NCBI GenBank assembly: GCA_001801175.1
Contig: MGWZ01000064.1
Span: 1-36,728 of the forward strand
DNA from: Gallionellales bacterium RIFCSPLOWO2_02_FULL_57_47
GTDB taxonomy: Bacteria > Pseudomonadota > Gammaproteobacteria > Burkholderiales > Gallionellaceae
Direction of reading: 5' to 3'
Length of the DNA stretch: 36,728 bases
Shown: one piece after another, positions 17,386 to 25,731 of the stretch
How the letters are laid out: every line of letters begins with the position of its first letter
Position numbering within the stretch: position 1 is the first letter of the stretch
Position numbers and translations under genes: made by a program
Notes under the pieces: model-generated
The model's database searches: none
Seen by the model: the letters and a program-made list of their open reading frames with translations, nothing else
Told to the model about the DNA's origin: nothing

Positions 17386-17924
17386 TACCGCGCAGAACTT
17401 TTGTTTGCATGCGGAAATGGGATATTTGGACACTCAAAATCAAGGAGGTCGGACAACTCTTTCCACCCATCACCTTCCTCCCAACAAACTTCAATAAAGT
17501 CAGAGGGGCGTTTTCTGAAATACTCTCTTACTGTTTCCAAGTGTTTCTCATACAAGAAAATATGCTCAGCTTTATGCTCACGCGGCATTTCATAGCCATA
17601 AATATATTTCCTGTAGTCAGTTGGGCCTGTGCGGTCGGCATGCTGACATAGACTATTGAACCATGTTTCAGCATCTTTTCTTCTTGTAAGAATGAACTTC
17701 GCGCCTGGAAATCGCTCATCAATGGCCTTATAGATCAGAGCCCAAGGCCAGTCTTCAAAACTATCGAAATCCCCAACCAGCTTCAGGAGGCCGTCATAGT
17801 CTTCTTTGCGCCATAGATTGAACGCATCCTGGCTACAGGAAATATGTTTAAGGCCCCAATGCTTTAAACACACACCGAGCGTGGTAGTCCCTGTTTTGTT
17901 TAATCCAATGCCTACTATTTTCAT
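17385..17924 (-). CDS. Small sulfotransferase-family protein
   Basis: A 179-aa protein starting MKIVGIGLNKTGTTTLG, a typical PAPS-binding P-loop (KTGTTTLG). FPGAKFILTRRKDAETWFNS (about 73-92) follows as the 3'-phosphate-binding segment. It resembles the short bacterial sulfotransferases grouped as Sulfotransfer_17-like. It lacks the extra C-terminal module seen in the other three. It starts 15 bp after the epimerase stop, and its own stop overlaps the next sulfotransferase start by one base, so the two are probably translated together. The acceptor is unknown. Confidence 0.82.
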   Translation of the reverse strand: MKIVGIGLNKTGTTTLGVCLKHWGLKHISCSQDAFNLWRKEDYDGLLKLVGDFDSFEDWPWALIYKAIDERFPGAKFILTRRKDAETWFNSLCQHADRTGPTDYRKYIYGYEMPREHKAEHIFLYEKHLETVREYFRKRPSDFIEVCWEEGDGWKELSDLLDFECPNIPFPHANKSSAR

Positions 17925-17939
17925 GCTTATCTTCGTGAC

Positions 17940-18851
17940 TTATACAGACTGCAACCATCGCCACGTCATTCCCATACCTTGGCTCAAATTCACACTTGGT
18001 GACCAGCCGAAGGCATCCTTCGCTCTTTCAATATTCAGCACGATCTTGGGCACGTCATAACTGCGCTGTGGCAAGTACTGCGGTGTAATGGCTGCCTGAT
18101 TCAATTCAGACAGCACCTGAACAACATCCAGAAGCGAGGTGCCAACTCCACTTCCAACATTGAATGTTCCTGACTTTGAAAAATTTGCCGCCTTGGCACA
18201 TAGCGACGTCAGGTCAGTCACATAAATATAGTCCCTGATAATCGAACCGTCGCCCCATATCTGGATCTCCGATCCTTCCTTGATCTTGCCGAGAAAGGTG
18301 CCGATAACCCCCTGGACACCAAGATGGCCTTGGCGCGGCCCATAGGGATTGGAAACACGCAGGCACAGATAATCGATTCCATACAACTGATGGAACATGT
18401 GCAAATAGTTCTCTATGGCGACTTTGACGATTCCATAAGAACAAATCGGACGAAGTGCGTGATCCTCACTGACTACCGGGGTGGTTGGTATTCCATAAAC
18501 CGTCCCCCCCGAGGACAGAAATATGATTCGCTTTATTCCTTGCTGTTGCATCAGCTGCAACAGCTTCACCGTGTTGATCAGGTTTGATTCAATGTCCGCC
18601 ACCGGGTCTCGGTTCGAAGTAGCCGGCACAGTGGTACTTACCAGGTGGTAAACAACGTCTATTCCTTCGAGCGCCTCGGAAAGGACAGCGGTTTCCCCAA
18701 CATTGCCCAAGTAATATTCGACATCATTAAGCGGAGTGCGATATTTTTCCATTACGCGATCAAACACCCTGACTTTATGCCCTGACGCAAGCAATGCATC
18801 AACCAAATGCGAGCCGATAAAGCCATTACCGCCGATTACGAGTACATGCAT
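17940..18851 (-). CDS. NAD-dependent sugar epimerase/dehydratase (GalE-like)
   Basis: A 303-aa extended short-chain dehydrogenase. The NAD-binding motif is VIGGNGFIGSHLVDAL (about 5-20), LSSGGTVYG (about 112-120) carries the catalytic Ser region, and SYGIVK (about 138-143) gives the Y-x3-K pair. RVSNPYGPRQ and GDGSIIRDYIYVTD are typical of nucleotide-sugar 4-epimerases. It probably converts a UDP-hexose or UDP-N-acetylhexosamine for the polymer; the exact substrate cannot be read from sequence. The ATG has a good ribosome site (CAGGTGG). It heads a run of closely spaced genes after a 190-bp gap. Confidence 0.88.
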   Translation of the reverse strand: MHVLVIGGNGFIGSHLVDALLASGHKVRVFDRVMEKYRTPLNDVEYYLGNVGETAVLSEALEGIDVVYHLVSTTVPATSNRDPVADIESNLINTVKLLQLMQQQGIKRIIFLSSGGTVYGIPTTPVVSEDHALRPICSYGIVKVAIENYLHMFHQLYGIDYLCLRVSNPYGPRQGHLGVQGVIGTFLGKIKEGSEIQIWGDGSIIRDYIYVTDLTSLCAKAANFSKSGTFNVGSGVGTSLLDVVQVLSELNQAAITPQYLPQRSYDVPKIVLNIERAKDAFGWSPSVNLSQGMGMTWRWLQSV

Positions 18852-19041
18852 AAGACCACCTGTGCAATTTCAATGTTGTTGCCAGTCATTTCTTGCTAGG
18901 CTGGGCATGGTTTGATTATCTTGGTTCAGAAAGGTGCAGAGCATTAGCCCTAGAGTCTAGAGCACTATTCTCCACAACATGATTACTTTCACATCATTTC
19001 CATTTAGGGTGTGGCTGTTGAGCCGCGTAATAACAGGCTTG

Positions 19042-20598
19042 CTATTCAAGCTTGAGACCATTTCTTAGCCGAACCTGAAACTCTTTTTTGAACTCAATGA
19101 CGCGCAACACTAATGGCGCGTCACCTTCTGCAGGATCAATATCTGCCTTAAGTACGAAAGCGCAGAAGCCATCACCCACACCAGCATCAGCCAGGTCCTG
19201 CCTGAACTGATCCGCTATGCCAGAAGCAATAATTCGTTGTGCCTGACTAATTTCAATAGCCAGTTTATTAGATGGTCGATTGTTGTCCAGAGCCCACCCC
19301 ATAATGCTTCTGTCTATGCATACATCAATCGAACCCTGCAAGTTAGCTTCACAACCAGTGCTAATTGTGGGCGCGCAAAAACCCGCCTGCAGCAACGGTG
19401 CAAGCTTGGCCTGAATGTTACCAGCAGCCTTATGATACCCAACTCGGCTCAGGGATAAAACCAGCTCTTTCAGCATGTCGCTTGGCTGTATTGAAGTACT
19501 CTCCAGCCTTTCAATTTGTTTTTTTGAAAATATTGGATCAATCGACAATTGATTGCGTAGCAAGCGTATCCAGTCTGCCATCGCCTGTGGCGTAACAAGT
19601 TGAAGCCGAATTTTCTCCGAAATCAGCCTTATCAAATCATCCGAGCACTCAAGGGCAATCGCAATCAGGTCTTCTTCCGACGAAATACTGCCATCGGAGT
19701 CAGGCAGAGATTCAGTTAGCCCAACGCCTAAACGTAACTCCATCCATTTAACATCCGCTGAAATAGTCCCAAGAATTGTTCTTGACAATGTTGATGAAAA
19801 TTTCAATTTTCGTGTGCCAATTTTTGACAATGCAGCAATTAGAATTTGATTGTTTTTGTATGTGTTAGACGATTCGGTGCGCTCTGGACAAAGCCTATGG
19901 AATACATATAGCATTGCCACAGCTTCCAATGTGATAGATTCATTCGTTCGTATATAATTCTGCGGTTCAACAATAACTCCGACCCGACTACTGAAATCCG
20001 ATACCACATCACCTCCAAATAGCGATGCCGGATCGAATTTGACTAATAAAACATTTTCTCTTCCAAAAACACTATCGAACTTCTCAAACCAATTTCGGTA
20101 CTGCGGTCGATATTCTGAAATACCAAATCGCAAATCTCCTTCTTTTACATTCTGCTGAAATGCACTCTGCATGAAAGAGATTGGAGGGCGAATGTAGGCG
20201 ATTACCTGAATTGAAGAGACATACTCAAATAGGAACTTCTTGAGCTCAAGAAGTTCGTTTGCATCCAAAAACATAATGTCTTCACCCGAGATAATCACAT
20301 TCTCAGAGCGGACACCCTGCATGGCTTTTTTTAACTCTCCAAAATTAACCCCATTGAACTTACTAATCTCAACTGCTGATCTATTTGCTTTTACGTGAGC
20401 ATGGTAACTGGCTGGATCTTTCGAAAACAAGCTATAGATCAGAACTGAGTGATTGCCCGACTCACCAAGTTCTAAGTAATGAAATTGCTCGTTCGACACC
20501 AAGCCGCAAAACGTCTGTTGTATTGAACTAGAGCCAGTCTTCGGCATTCCAATATGCAAAATACAGTGTGGCGTTTCTCTTGCAAGAGTGCTCATCAT
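19042..20598 (-). CDS. Sulfotransferase with GWAxD module
   Basis: A 518-aa protein. The P-loop is HIGMPKTGSSSIQ (15-27). YIRPPISFMQSAFQQ (about 135-149) occupies the 3'-phosphate-binding position, although the usual Arg-Pro pair and Ser arrangement is loose. Residues about 280-350 are of unknown role. From 357 the protein matches the C-terminus of the sulfotransferase at 15943-17385: FSKKQIERLESTSIQPSDM, MLKELVLSLSRVGYHKAA, then IMGWALDNNRPS (about 432-443), GIADQFRQDLADAGVGDG and CAFVLKADI. The catalytic halves of the two are not obviously alike, so the shared tail points to module exchange. The start overlaps the upstream giant gene's stop (ATGATGA), indicating translational coupling. Its likely role is sulfating the capsule chain. 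Confidence 0.82.
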   Translation of the reverse strand: MMSTLARETPHCILHIGMPKTGSSSIQQTFCGLVSNEQFHYLELGESGNHSVLIYSLFSKDPASYHAHVKANRSAVEISKFNGVNFGELKKAMQGVRSENVIISGEDIMFLDANELLELKKFLFEYVSSIQVIAYIRPPISFMQSAFQQNVKEGDLRFGISEYRPQYRNWFEKFDSVFGRENVLLVKFDPASLFGGDVVSDFSSRVGVIVEPQNYIRTNESITLEAVAMLYVFHRLCPERTESSNTYKNNQILIAALSKIGTRKLKFSSTLSRTILGTISADVKWMELRLGVGLTESLPDSDGSISSEEDLIAIALECSDDLIRLISEKIRLQLVTPQAMADWIRLLRNQLSIDPIFSKKQIERLESTSIQPSDMLKELVLSLSRVGYHKAAGNIQAKLAPLLQAGFCAPTISTGCEANLQGSIDVCIDRSIMGWALDNNRPSNKLAIEISQAQRIIASGIADQFRQDLADAGVGDGFCAFVLKADIDPAEGDAPLVLRVIEFKKEFQVRLRNGLKLE

Positions 20599-23500
20599 CG
20601 TACCTGATGGTAATAACGTCTCGCCGACGTATTATGTACAGTCGCCCATTCAAATCCTGCCGCCTCGCAGATAACAGGGGTCAACCGCTCAAGCGCGTGC
20701 AAGATAGAGCCATCATAGGGGATCGGCTCAGTAGGAAAGTCGCTCCACTGCCAGTTGTATTGCATCAAAGGTGCAAGTGCTGCAGCTCTAGCCCAGAACA
20801 TGTTGCCCGTTGGATATTCGATTGCATCTGGTAGTTGCTGCGAAATCCCCAGTTTTTGCAGCAACTGATCAGCTATGGCACGATTTTTTCCCCAACTCGG
20901 CAAACATGGATCTTCCTGGAAGCACAATCCCAATTTAGGATTAGCTTCAAATGACTGCAGTACCGCTGCAGCAATTTCTCCACTCTTGCCGAGCAGTGAG
21001 TCATAGAGGAATTCCTGCCATTGCCGCAGATCTGAGGTCTCCAGTTGTTTGGTTCCCTTCAGGTGGAAATGGCCAACCACTTCAAAGCGGGATAAATGGT
21101 TTTTCAAGGTCATGATAAATGGGCCGACGTCACGCCCTCTGTTGGGCTCAAGGAGAATCGTGCAGTCCAGCCACAGTTTCTCGACCATGCTCTTTATTGC
21201 CTTTTCCTTTTCCGCGCTATCTGTAGTGATAAATGTCGACACACGGCGACCGAATAATCCAAGTCGACGCAATAATTCTGGCAAAGCATCTACATAGTAG
21301 GCGTGGATATGCAACGCAGCTGATATTGTTCCTGCAATTTCGTGGTCAATTCCTTCCGGGTGCACACGAATTGTTTTATGCGTATTCAGTGGCACGGCAG
21401 TTGACCTAATTACCCTTGCCAAGGGTGTCATGAAGGGGGAGCCGATATTTTCTGATGGCGGCATTTTATCTTCTGCCACCATATCATTGAAGCCGACACG
21501 GCTCTTGGCCACTTGTATCCCACGTGCCCACATCGCTGTATAGCTATACTCTGCCGGCTGTGCGCGTAAACCGTGATGCAAACCAGGGAAGGATGATTTG
21601 AAGAATTCTGCATCCAGAAGCTTGGTTCCGATCAGCACTTCACTTTCATCTTCAATTGCCTTTTGCTGCGTTATTGCGACCTGGCATTCAGCCCATACAA
21701 AGTCAGCGTAACTCGCGAATGAGAATAGTTGTGCAATTTCCGCATTTTTAATCGGACGAGTCCTTGCGCCAGACACAAATTCCTGAATTGCATTGACTGC
21801 TGCCGGCACATCGAGATACGGCACTGCAACACCTACGCTGGGGTGCGCCTTAATAAACTCAGAGAAGCCGGTTGCGCGTTCAAAAGCGACCACCGGCACG
21901 CATGCGTTAACAGCATCAATGGCCACATTGGGAAAGGGATCAAGCTTTGACGACAAGAAGAACACATCGGCCAAATCGAAAAAGGGAGTCAAATCTTCTG
22001 TTTCGTTGAAGAAGATGACATCTTCTTCCATTTCGTAATTCAGGAGTTGTGATTTCAACCAGACTGAGTATCCAATATCCGTATCCGGATGATAGCCACC
22101 GCCAACCCAGATAAAACGAACAGGCCTGTCGAACATTCTTTTGCAGAGGCGTGCGGCTTCGATGAAATACTCAAGGCCTTTACGTATTTGAACCCAGCCA
22201 CAACCAAGTACGATAATGGGTTTTTCGTCGCCTTCATGAACTCCAATTCGAAGCAGAATATCCCCTGCTGTAAGAACATTGCTGCCATCGCCCGCCGGTG
22301 GAATGCAACGCCCCTGATGTCTGACAACAGCATTTGTTGTTGGCTTCCTGAAGACTTTAGTGCTAACGGCATCTGCGCTATCTTTAACGCCATGCGCAGG
22401 GAAGACCACTCGATTCGCGTTCAACAATGTATCGAGAACCTCCTTGCCTACATAATCAGCATATTCGTGGATCAACGCCACCATTGGGACTCTTCCTTCT
22501 GCCAACGCATGATGCATACCCAAGACCGCTGTTACCACTGAGTTTAGAACCGCAACCTGCAACTGGTATTTTTTCTTTAGTTCACGCACAAGCATTACTG
22601 CATCAACGTAAGCCAGCTGCCCTGTTACTACGGCAGTACTGTTTGCAAGAAAATCCGTCGAAAGCTCGCCCTTCTTCCCCAACCAACTAATCACATTAGC
22701 ATGCTGGCTGAGTTGTTCTACTAACCTTAGGCCAAGGATGGGCGCCCCCGTTCTGGACGCCTCATGGCACCCAACAAGAATAGTTGGTTTGCTAGAATTC
22801 CAAGCTCGTTCGCCTGGCACAATATATTTTGATATGTCGGGTACGGCTTCACGCCCTTCCTTTCTTCCATGCGCACAATAATGTACTAGTCCGATGATAC
22901 TTGCCTTATCCAAATCCGGATATTTTCTTAAATAATACTCAGTATTAAATGAGCCATTTGGATCGGTCAGCATGCGCCTGCCTTCGCAACAGTAGTGCAA
23001 AGCTTCCGATATATTATTGGGGATAATTCCTTTGTAACGTGCGCGATAAAACTCGGGATCAAATTCGTCTGTTGCCAGCACTGCCGCGACCGCGAGGTCC
23101 GCGTTACTTGAAGATGAAATCCGACCCTCATCTTGCATCAAGTAATGCAAGAACGGAGGTTTGTCACTTTCTCTCGCATCCGAATAGCAGTTTAAATAGA
23201 GCTTGTAATCAAAGTCTCTATTTGGCGGCAGATCTTTTCGCCAACCATCCGTCAAAAAGTGTCCCTGAGGGTCAAAATCACCCAACTCACTAGGCGCGAA
23301 AGACAAATACCAATCACTGTCAAAATAACGTGATGAACGTAACAGTGCTGCGTCCTGTTTCAGGATCGTTCGATTGTAATAACGCTTCTCTGCGCGACCA
23401 AACAGAACATAGTGGACAAAGCTATTTGCGTCCGACAATTCTTGAATATCGGCGTTAAGCTCACGATAATCTTTGCTGTTAAAACCAAACATTGGGCTAA

Positions 23501-24146
23501 GCCCCTGCGCAGCCCCCATATTCAGGAAGTGCTCAAGGGCGCTGATTACACCCACTTCCTTTCCCAGTTGATTTACATAATAGACGGGGTCAAACAAACC
23601 TGAATTGAGAATGGTTGCAACAAGGCGTTTCTGATCCGAAGTAATATGTTTATCTATCGATGCATTGGTCAGGAGCAATGGAAACTGGGATTGCTTTGAG
23701 CCTTCAGCACCCACGAGCTGATTCCAATCGATCGCTGGTTTTTTCGAGCCTTCCTGATGACCGATGAGACTTTTGGGCGACCCCTGCAAGAAAACACCAG
23801 TAGAAGCTTCTGACACTTCAATATGGTACTTTTTGTTTTCAAACATTGCATGGGGCGGAGACCATTCAAAGCCATGTTTTCCATCCCCAAAGCCTTCTGC
23901 AAGTAAATCCCCACGGAATTTATCCGCCTTTACTTTTGTCACCGGCACACCATCAATAATAATCAAGACTTCCAGTTGCTTACTGATGTCCGCATTGTCA
24001 ATCACCCACCCCTTTATCAAGTTTGGCTTACACTCATCGAAGCAGCCAATGATTGCACTCCGCTTTACAGGGGCAGGTTTCGCCCCCGCCTTCTGGACGG
24101 ATGAAAACATTTTTTTTAATTTTGAATGCATTTTGCTGTTTGGCAT
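20595..24146 (-). CDS. 1183-aa multidomain glycosyltransferase (GWAxD + repeats + GT4 + RgpF-like)
   Basis: Domains in order. Residues about 30-115 form a GWAxD-type module (LIKGWVIDNADISKQ, VKADKFRGDLLAEGFGDG, KHGFEW). Residues about 180-435 contain several FD..YY/WYL...HYL...G..EGR repeats (FNTEYYLRKYPDL, HYCAHGRKEGREAVP) common in rhamnan-type glycosyltransferases. Residues about 453-800 are a GT4 GT-B domain (SRTGAPILGLRLVEQL, GCGWVQIRKGLEYFIEAA, SSKLDPFPNVAIDAVNACVP). Residues about 940-1183 are an RgpF-like rhamnan-synthesis domain (ALHIHAYYVDALPELL, STFITTDS, NRGRDVGPFI, GHFHLKGTK). This suggests a polymer-building enzyme using rhamnose, in keeping with rmlABCD nearby. The ATG has GAGGATC about 8 bp upstream. 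An A8 run lies just inside the gene. Confidence 0.88.
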   Translation of the reverse strand: MPNSKMHSKLKKMFSSVQKAGAKPAPVKRSAIIGCFDECKPNLIKGWVIDNADISKQLEVLIIIDGVPVTKVKADKFRGDLLAEGFGDGKHGFEWSPPHAMFENKKYHIEVSEASTGVFLQGSPKSLIGHQEGSKKPAIDWNQLVGAEGSKQSQFPLLLTNASIDKHITSDQKRLVATILNSGLFDPVYYVNQLGKEVGVISALEHFLNMGAAQGLSPMFGFNSKDYRELNADIQELSDANSFVHYVLFGRAEKRYYNRTILKQDAALLRSSRYFDSDWYLSFAPSELGDFDPQGHFLTDGWRKDLPPNRDFDYKLYLNCYSDARESDKPPFLHYLMQDEGRISSSSNADLAVAAVLATDEFDPEFYRARYKGIIPNNISEALHYCCEGRRMLTDPNGSFNTEYYLRKYPDLDKASIIGLVHYCAHGRKEGREAVPDISKYIVPGERAWNSSKPTILVGCHEASRTGAPILGLRLVEQLSQHANVISWLGKKGELSTDFLANSTAVVTGQLAYVDAVMLVRELKKKYQLQVAVLNSVVTAVLGMHHALAEGRVPMVALIHEYADYVGKEVLDTLLNANRVVFPAHGVKDSADAVSTKVFRKPTTNAVVRHQGRCIPPAGDGSNVLTAGDILLRIGVHEGDEKPIIVLGCGWVQIRKGLEYFIEAARLCKRMFDRPVRFIWVGGGYHPDTDIGYSVWLKSQLLNYEMEEDVIFFNETEDLTPFFDLADVFFLSSKLDPFPNVAIDAVNACVPVVAFERATGFSEFIKAHPSVGVAVPYLDVPAAVNAIQEFVSGARTRPIKNAEIAQLFSFASYADFVWAECQVAITQQKAIEDESEVLIGTKLLDAEFFKSSFPGLHHGLRAQPAEYSYTAMWARGIQVAKSRVGFNDMVAEDKMPPSENIGSPFMTPLARVIRSTAVPLNTHKTIRVHPEGIDHEIAGTISAALHIHAYYVDALPELLRRLGLFGRRVSTFITTDSAEKEKAIKSMVEKLWLDCTILLEPNRGRDVGPFIMTLKNHLSRFEVVGHFHLKGTKQLETSDLRQWQEFLYDSLLGKSGEIAAAVLQSFEANPKLGLCFQEDPCLPSWGKNRAIADQLLQKLGISQQLPDAIEYPTGNMFWARAAALAPLMQYNWQWSDFPTEPIPYDGSILHALERLTPVICEAAGFEWATVHNTSARRYYHQVR

Positions 24147-24220
24147 TATTTGATCCTCAAATTATGTTAGCGACATAGCTAAGTTTTACTAGCGATGACA
24201 GGTTTTACATTATCAATTTT

Positions 24221-25129
24221 TCAAGCGCTTTCCTTGAGCACTTGCATCAGATAGTCGCCGTATCCGCTCTTGAGCAAGGGGGCGGCAAGCTTCTCCAGTT
24301 GCGTTGCGTCAATGAAACCCTGCCGGAAGGCGATCTCTTCCGGGCAGGCAATCTTCAGGCCCTGGCGATGTTCGATGGTCTGGATGAAATGGCTGGCTGC
24401 GAGCAATGATTCGTGCGTGCCGGTATCCAGCCAGGCGTGTCCGCGGCCCATGATCTCGACCGACAGCTTGTTGCGCTCCATGTAGATGCGGTTCACGTCG
24501 GTGATCTCCAGTTCGCCGCGCGGCGAGGGCTTGAGATTGGCGGCAATGTCAATGATGTCGTTATCGTAAAAATACAGGCCGGTGACGGCATAGCTGGATT
24601 TGGGTTTTAACGGTTTTTCTTCCAGCGAGATCGCTGTTCCGTTCGCATCGAATTCGACCACACCATAGCGCTCCGGATCGCGCACGTGGTAGGCAAACAC
24701 GGAAGCACCCTCTTTGCGCTGGGCTGCATTATTCAATTGATCCTGAAAGGAGTGACCGTAGAAGATGTTGTCCCCCAGCACCAGTGCGGAGGGATCTTTG
24801 CCGATGAAGTCGCGGCCGATGATGAACGCCTGCGCCAATCCATCCGGCGTGGGTTGCACGGCATATTGCAAATTCAAGCCCCATGCGCTGCCATCGCCCA
24901 GCAGTTGCTGAAAGCGCGGCGTGTCTTGCGGCGTGGAGATGATCAGGATGTCGCGTATACCCGCCAGCATCAGGGTGCTGAGCGGGTAGTAGATCATCGG
25001 CTTGTCGTAAACAGGCAGGAGTTGTTTGGATACCGCCATCGTGACAGGATGCAGGCGCGTGCCGGTGCCGCCGGCGAGGATGAGGCCTTTTCTGGGGAGT
25101 GGGGAGTGGGGAGTGGGGCGTGGTGTCAT
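24221..25129 (-). CDS. RmlA glucose-1-phosphate thymidylyltransferase
   Basis: First step of dTDP-L-rhamnose synthesis: dTTP plus glucose-1-phosphate gives dTDP-glucose. The 302-aa protein contains [17 protein letters not shown] (14-30), [30 protein letters not shown] (about 116), SLEEKP and [13 protein letters not shown]. Family members usually begin directly at MKGIILAGG; here about 12 extra residues ([13 protein letters not shown]) come from a tandem actcccc repeat at the gene's 5' end. No ribosome site is visible and no other start codon fits. It is separated from rmlBD by the toxin-antitoxin island, although these genes normally adjoin. Confidence 0.96.
   Translation of the reverse strand: MTPRPTPHSPLPRKGLILAGGTGTRLHPVTMAVSKQLLPVYDKPMIYYPLSTLMLAGIRDILIISTPQDTPRFQQLLGDGSAWGLNLQYAVQPTPDGLAQAFIIGRDFIGKDPSALVLGDNIFYGHSFQDQLNNAAQRKEGASVFAYHVRDPERYGVVEFDANGTAISLEEKPLKPKSSYAVTGLYFYDNDIIDIAANLKPSPRGELEITDVNRIYMERNKLSVEIMGRGHAWLDTGTHESLLAASHFIQTIEHRQGLKIACPEEIAFRQGFIDATQLEKLAAPLLKSGYGDYLMQVLKESA
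25094..25118 (+). repeat. Tandem ggggagt repeat, canonical G-quadruplex motif
   Basis: On the plus strand there are four GGGG runs separated by exactly AGT. The repeat lies inside the first codons of rmlA (minus strand), so the G-rich strand is the template strand. It extends the RmlA N-terminus. Repeat-number changes of one 7-bp unit would shift the rmlA frame. Confidence 0.8.
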
Positions 25130-25293
25130 GTTGTACTCAATTTTTTAGTAAATACGGCAGTTGGGAGAGTTGCAGGTGCGAATTCATCATAATAGTCTGA
25201 GGCGATACTACATTTTTCTGTAACTGCTTTTTCCAGGTTAATCAGTGTTTCCCAGGGTATTGAACTGCTACGCGTCTCGTTTGTTGTGTAATG
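25130..25293 (-). other. Open but start-less frame between hepT and rmlA
   Basis: After the hepT TGA the same frame stays open for 55 codons (HYTTNETRSSSIPWETLINL ... VFTKKLSTT) and ends in a TGA that overlaps the rmlA ATG (ATGA). It has no ATG, GTG or TTG. It may be the degraded end of an older gene that was once coupled to rmlA, or simply chance. No function is recognised. Confidence 0.3.
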
Positions 25294-25731
25294 TCAAATC
25301 TTCGCGTCTCGGCTGGTCGCTGCAGGAATCGGTTTGCACAAGAAGGCTCCAATAAATTGGTATCGATCATTTGTGATGAGTTCATAAACGACTTCCATTT
25401 CAATGTTCATGTAATCGTGGACTATCCGGTTGCGCAATCCAATTGCCGCATTCCACTGCTGCAACTCCTGTGAGCTTATATCGCCATTTTGTTCGAGACT
25501 GGCAAAGGTATCGTAGGCCGATACGGGCACCGGTTTGCCTGCCTGTTTGAGCAGATGTTTGGACTTTCCTATCGCGTTTTCTATGAGGACTTGAAAAGCA
25601 TGAAGCACGCCACTTTGTTCAAGGCGGGACAGCGGAGCATTGTCCACAAGGCGTTGTTTCGCTTCTGCAAGTAGCGCCATTTGCTCGTTGGCAATACGTT
25701 CGCTTTCTGCCTGATATAGATCAAGCCGCAT
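25294..25731 (-). CDS. HepT-type HEPN-domain toxin
   Basis: A 145-aa all-helical protein ending its core with LRNRIVHDYMN (about 96-106), which fits the R-x4-H-x-Y motif of HepT toxins (HEPN ribonucleases). In studied pairs the Tyr is AMPylated by the MntA partner, silencing the RNase. The start is ATG 25729-25731, with GGAGG about 8 bp upstream; it overlaps the mntA stop by 11 bp. A longer frame upstream lies inside mntA and is rejected. The order mntA-hepT, with antitoxin first and overlapping genes, is typical of such modules. It sits between rmlA and rmlD, where no toxin-antitoxin pair is expected. Confidence 0.9.
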   Translation of the reverse strand: MRLDLYQAESERIANEQMALLAEAKQRLVDNAPLSRLEQSGVLHAFQVLIENAIGKSKHLLKQAGKPVPVSAYDTFASLEQNGDISSQELQQWNAAIGLRNRIVHDYMNIEMEVVYELITNDRYQFIGAFLCKPIPAATSRDAKI

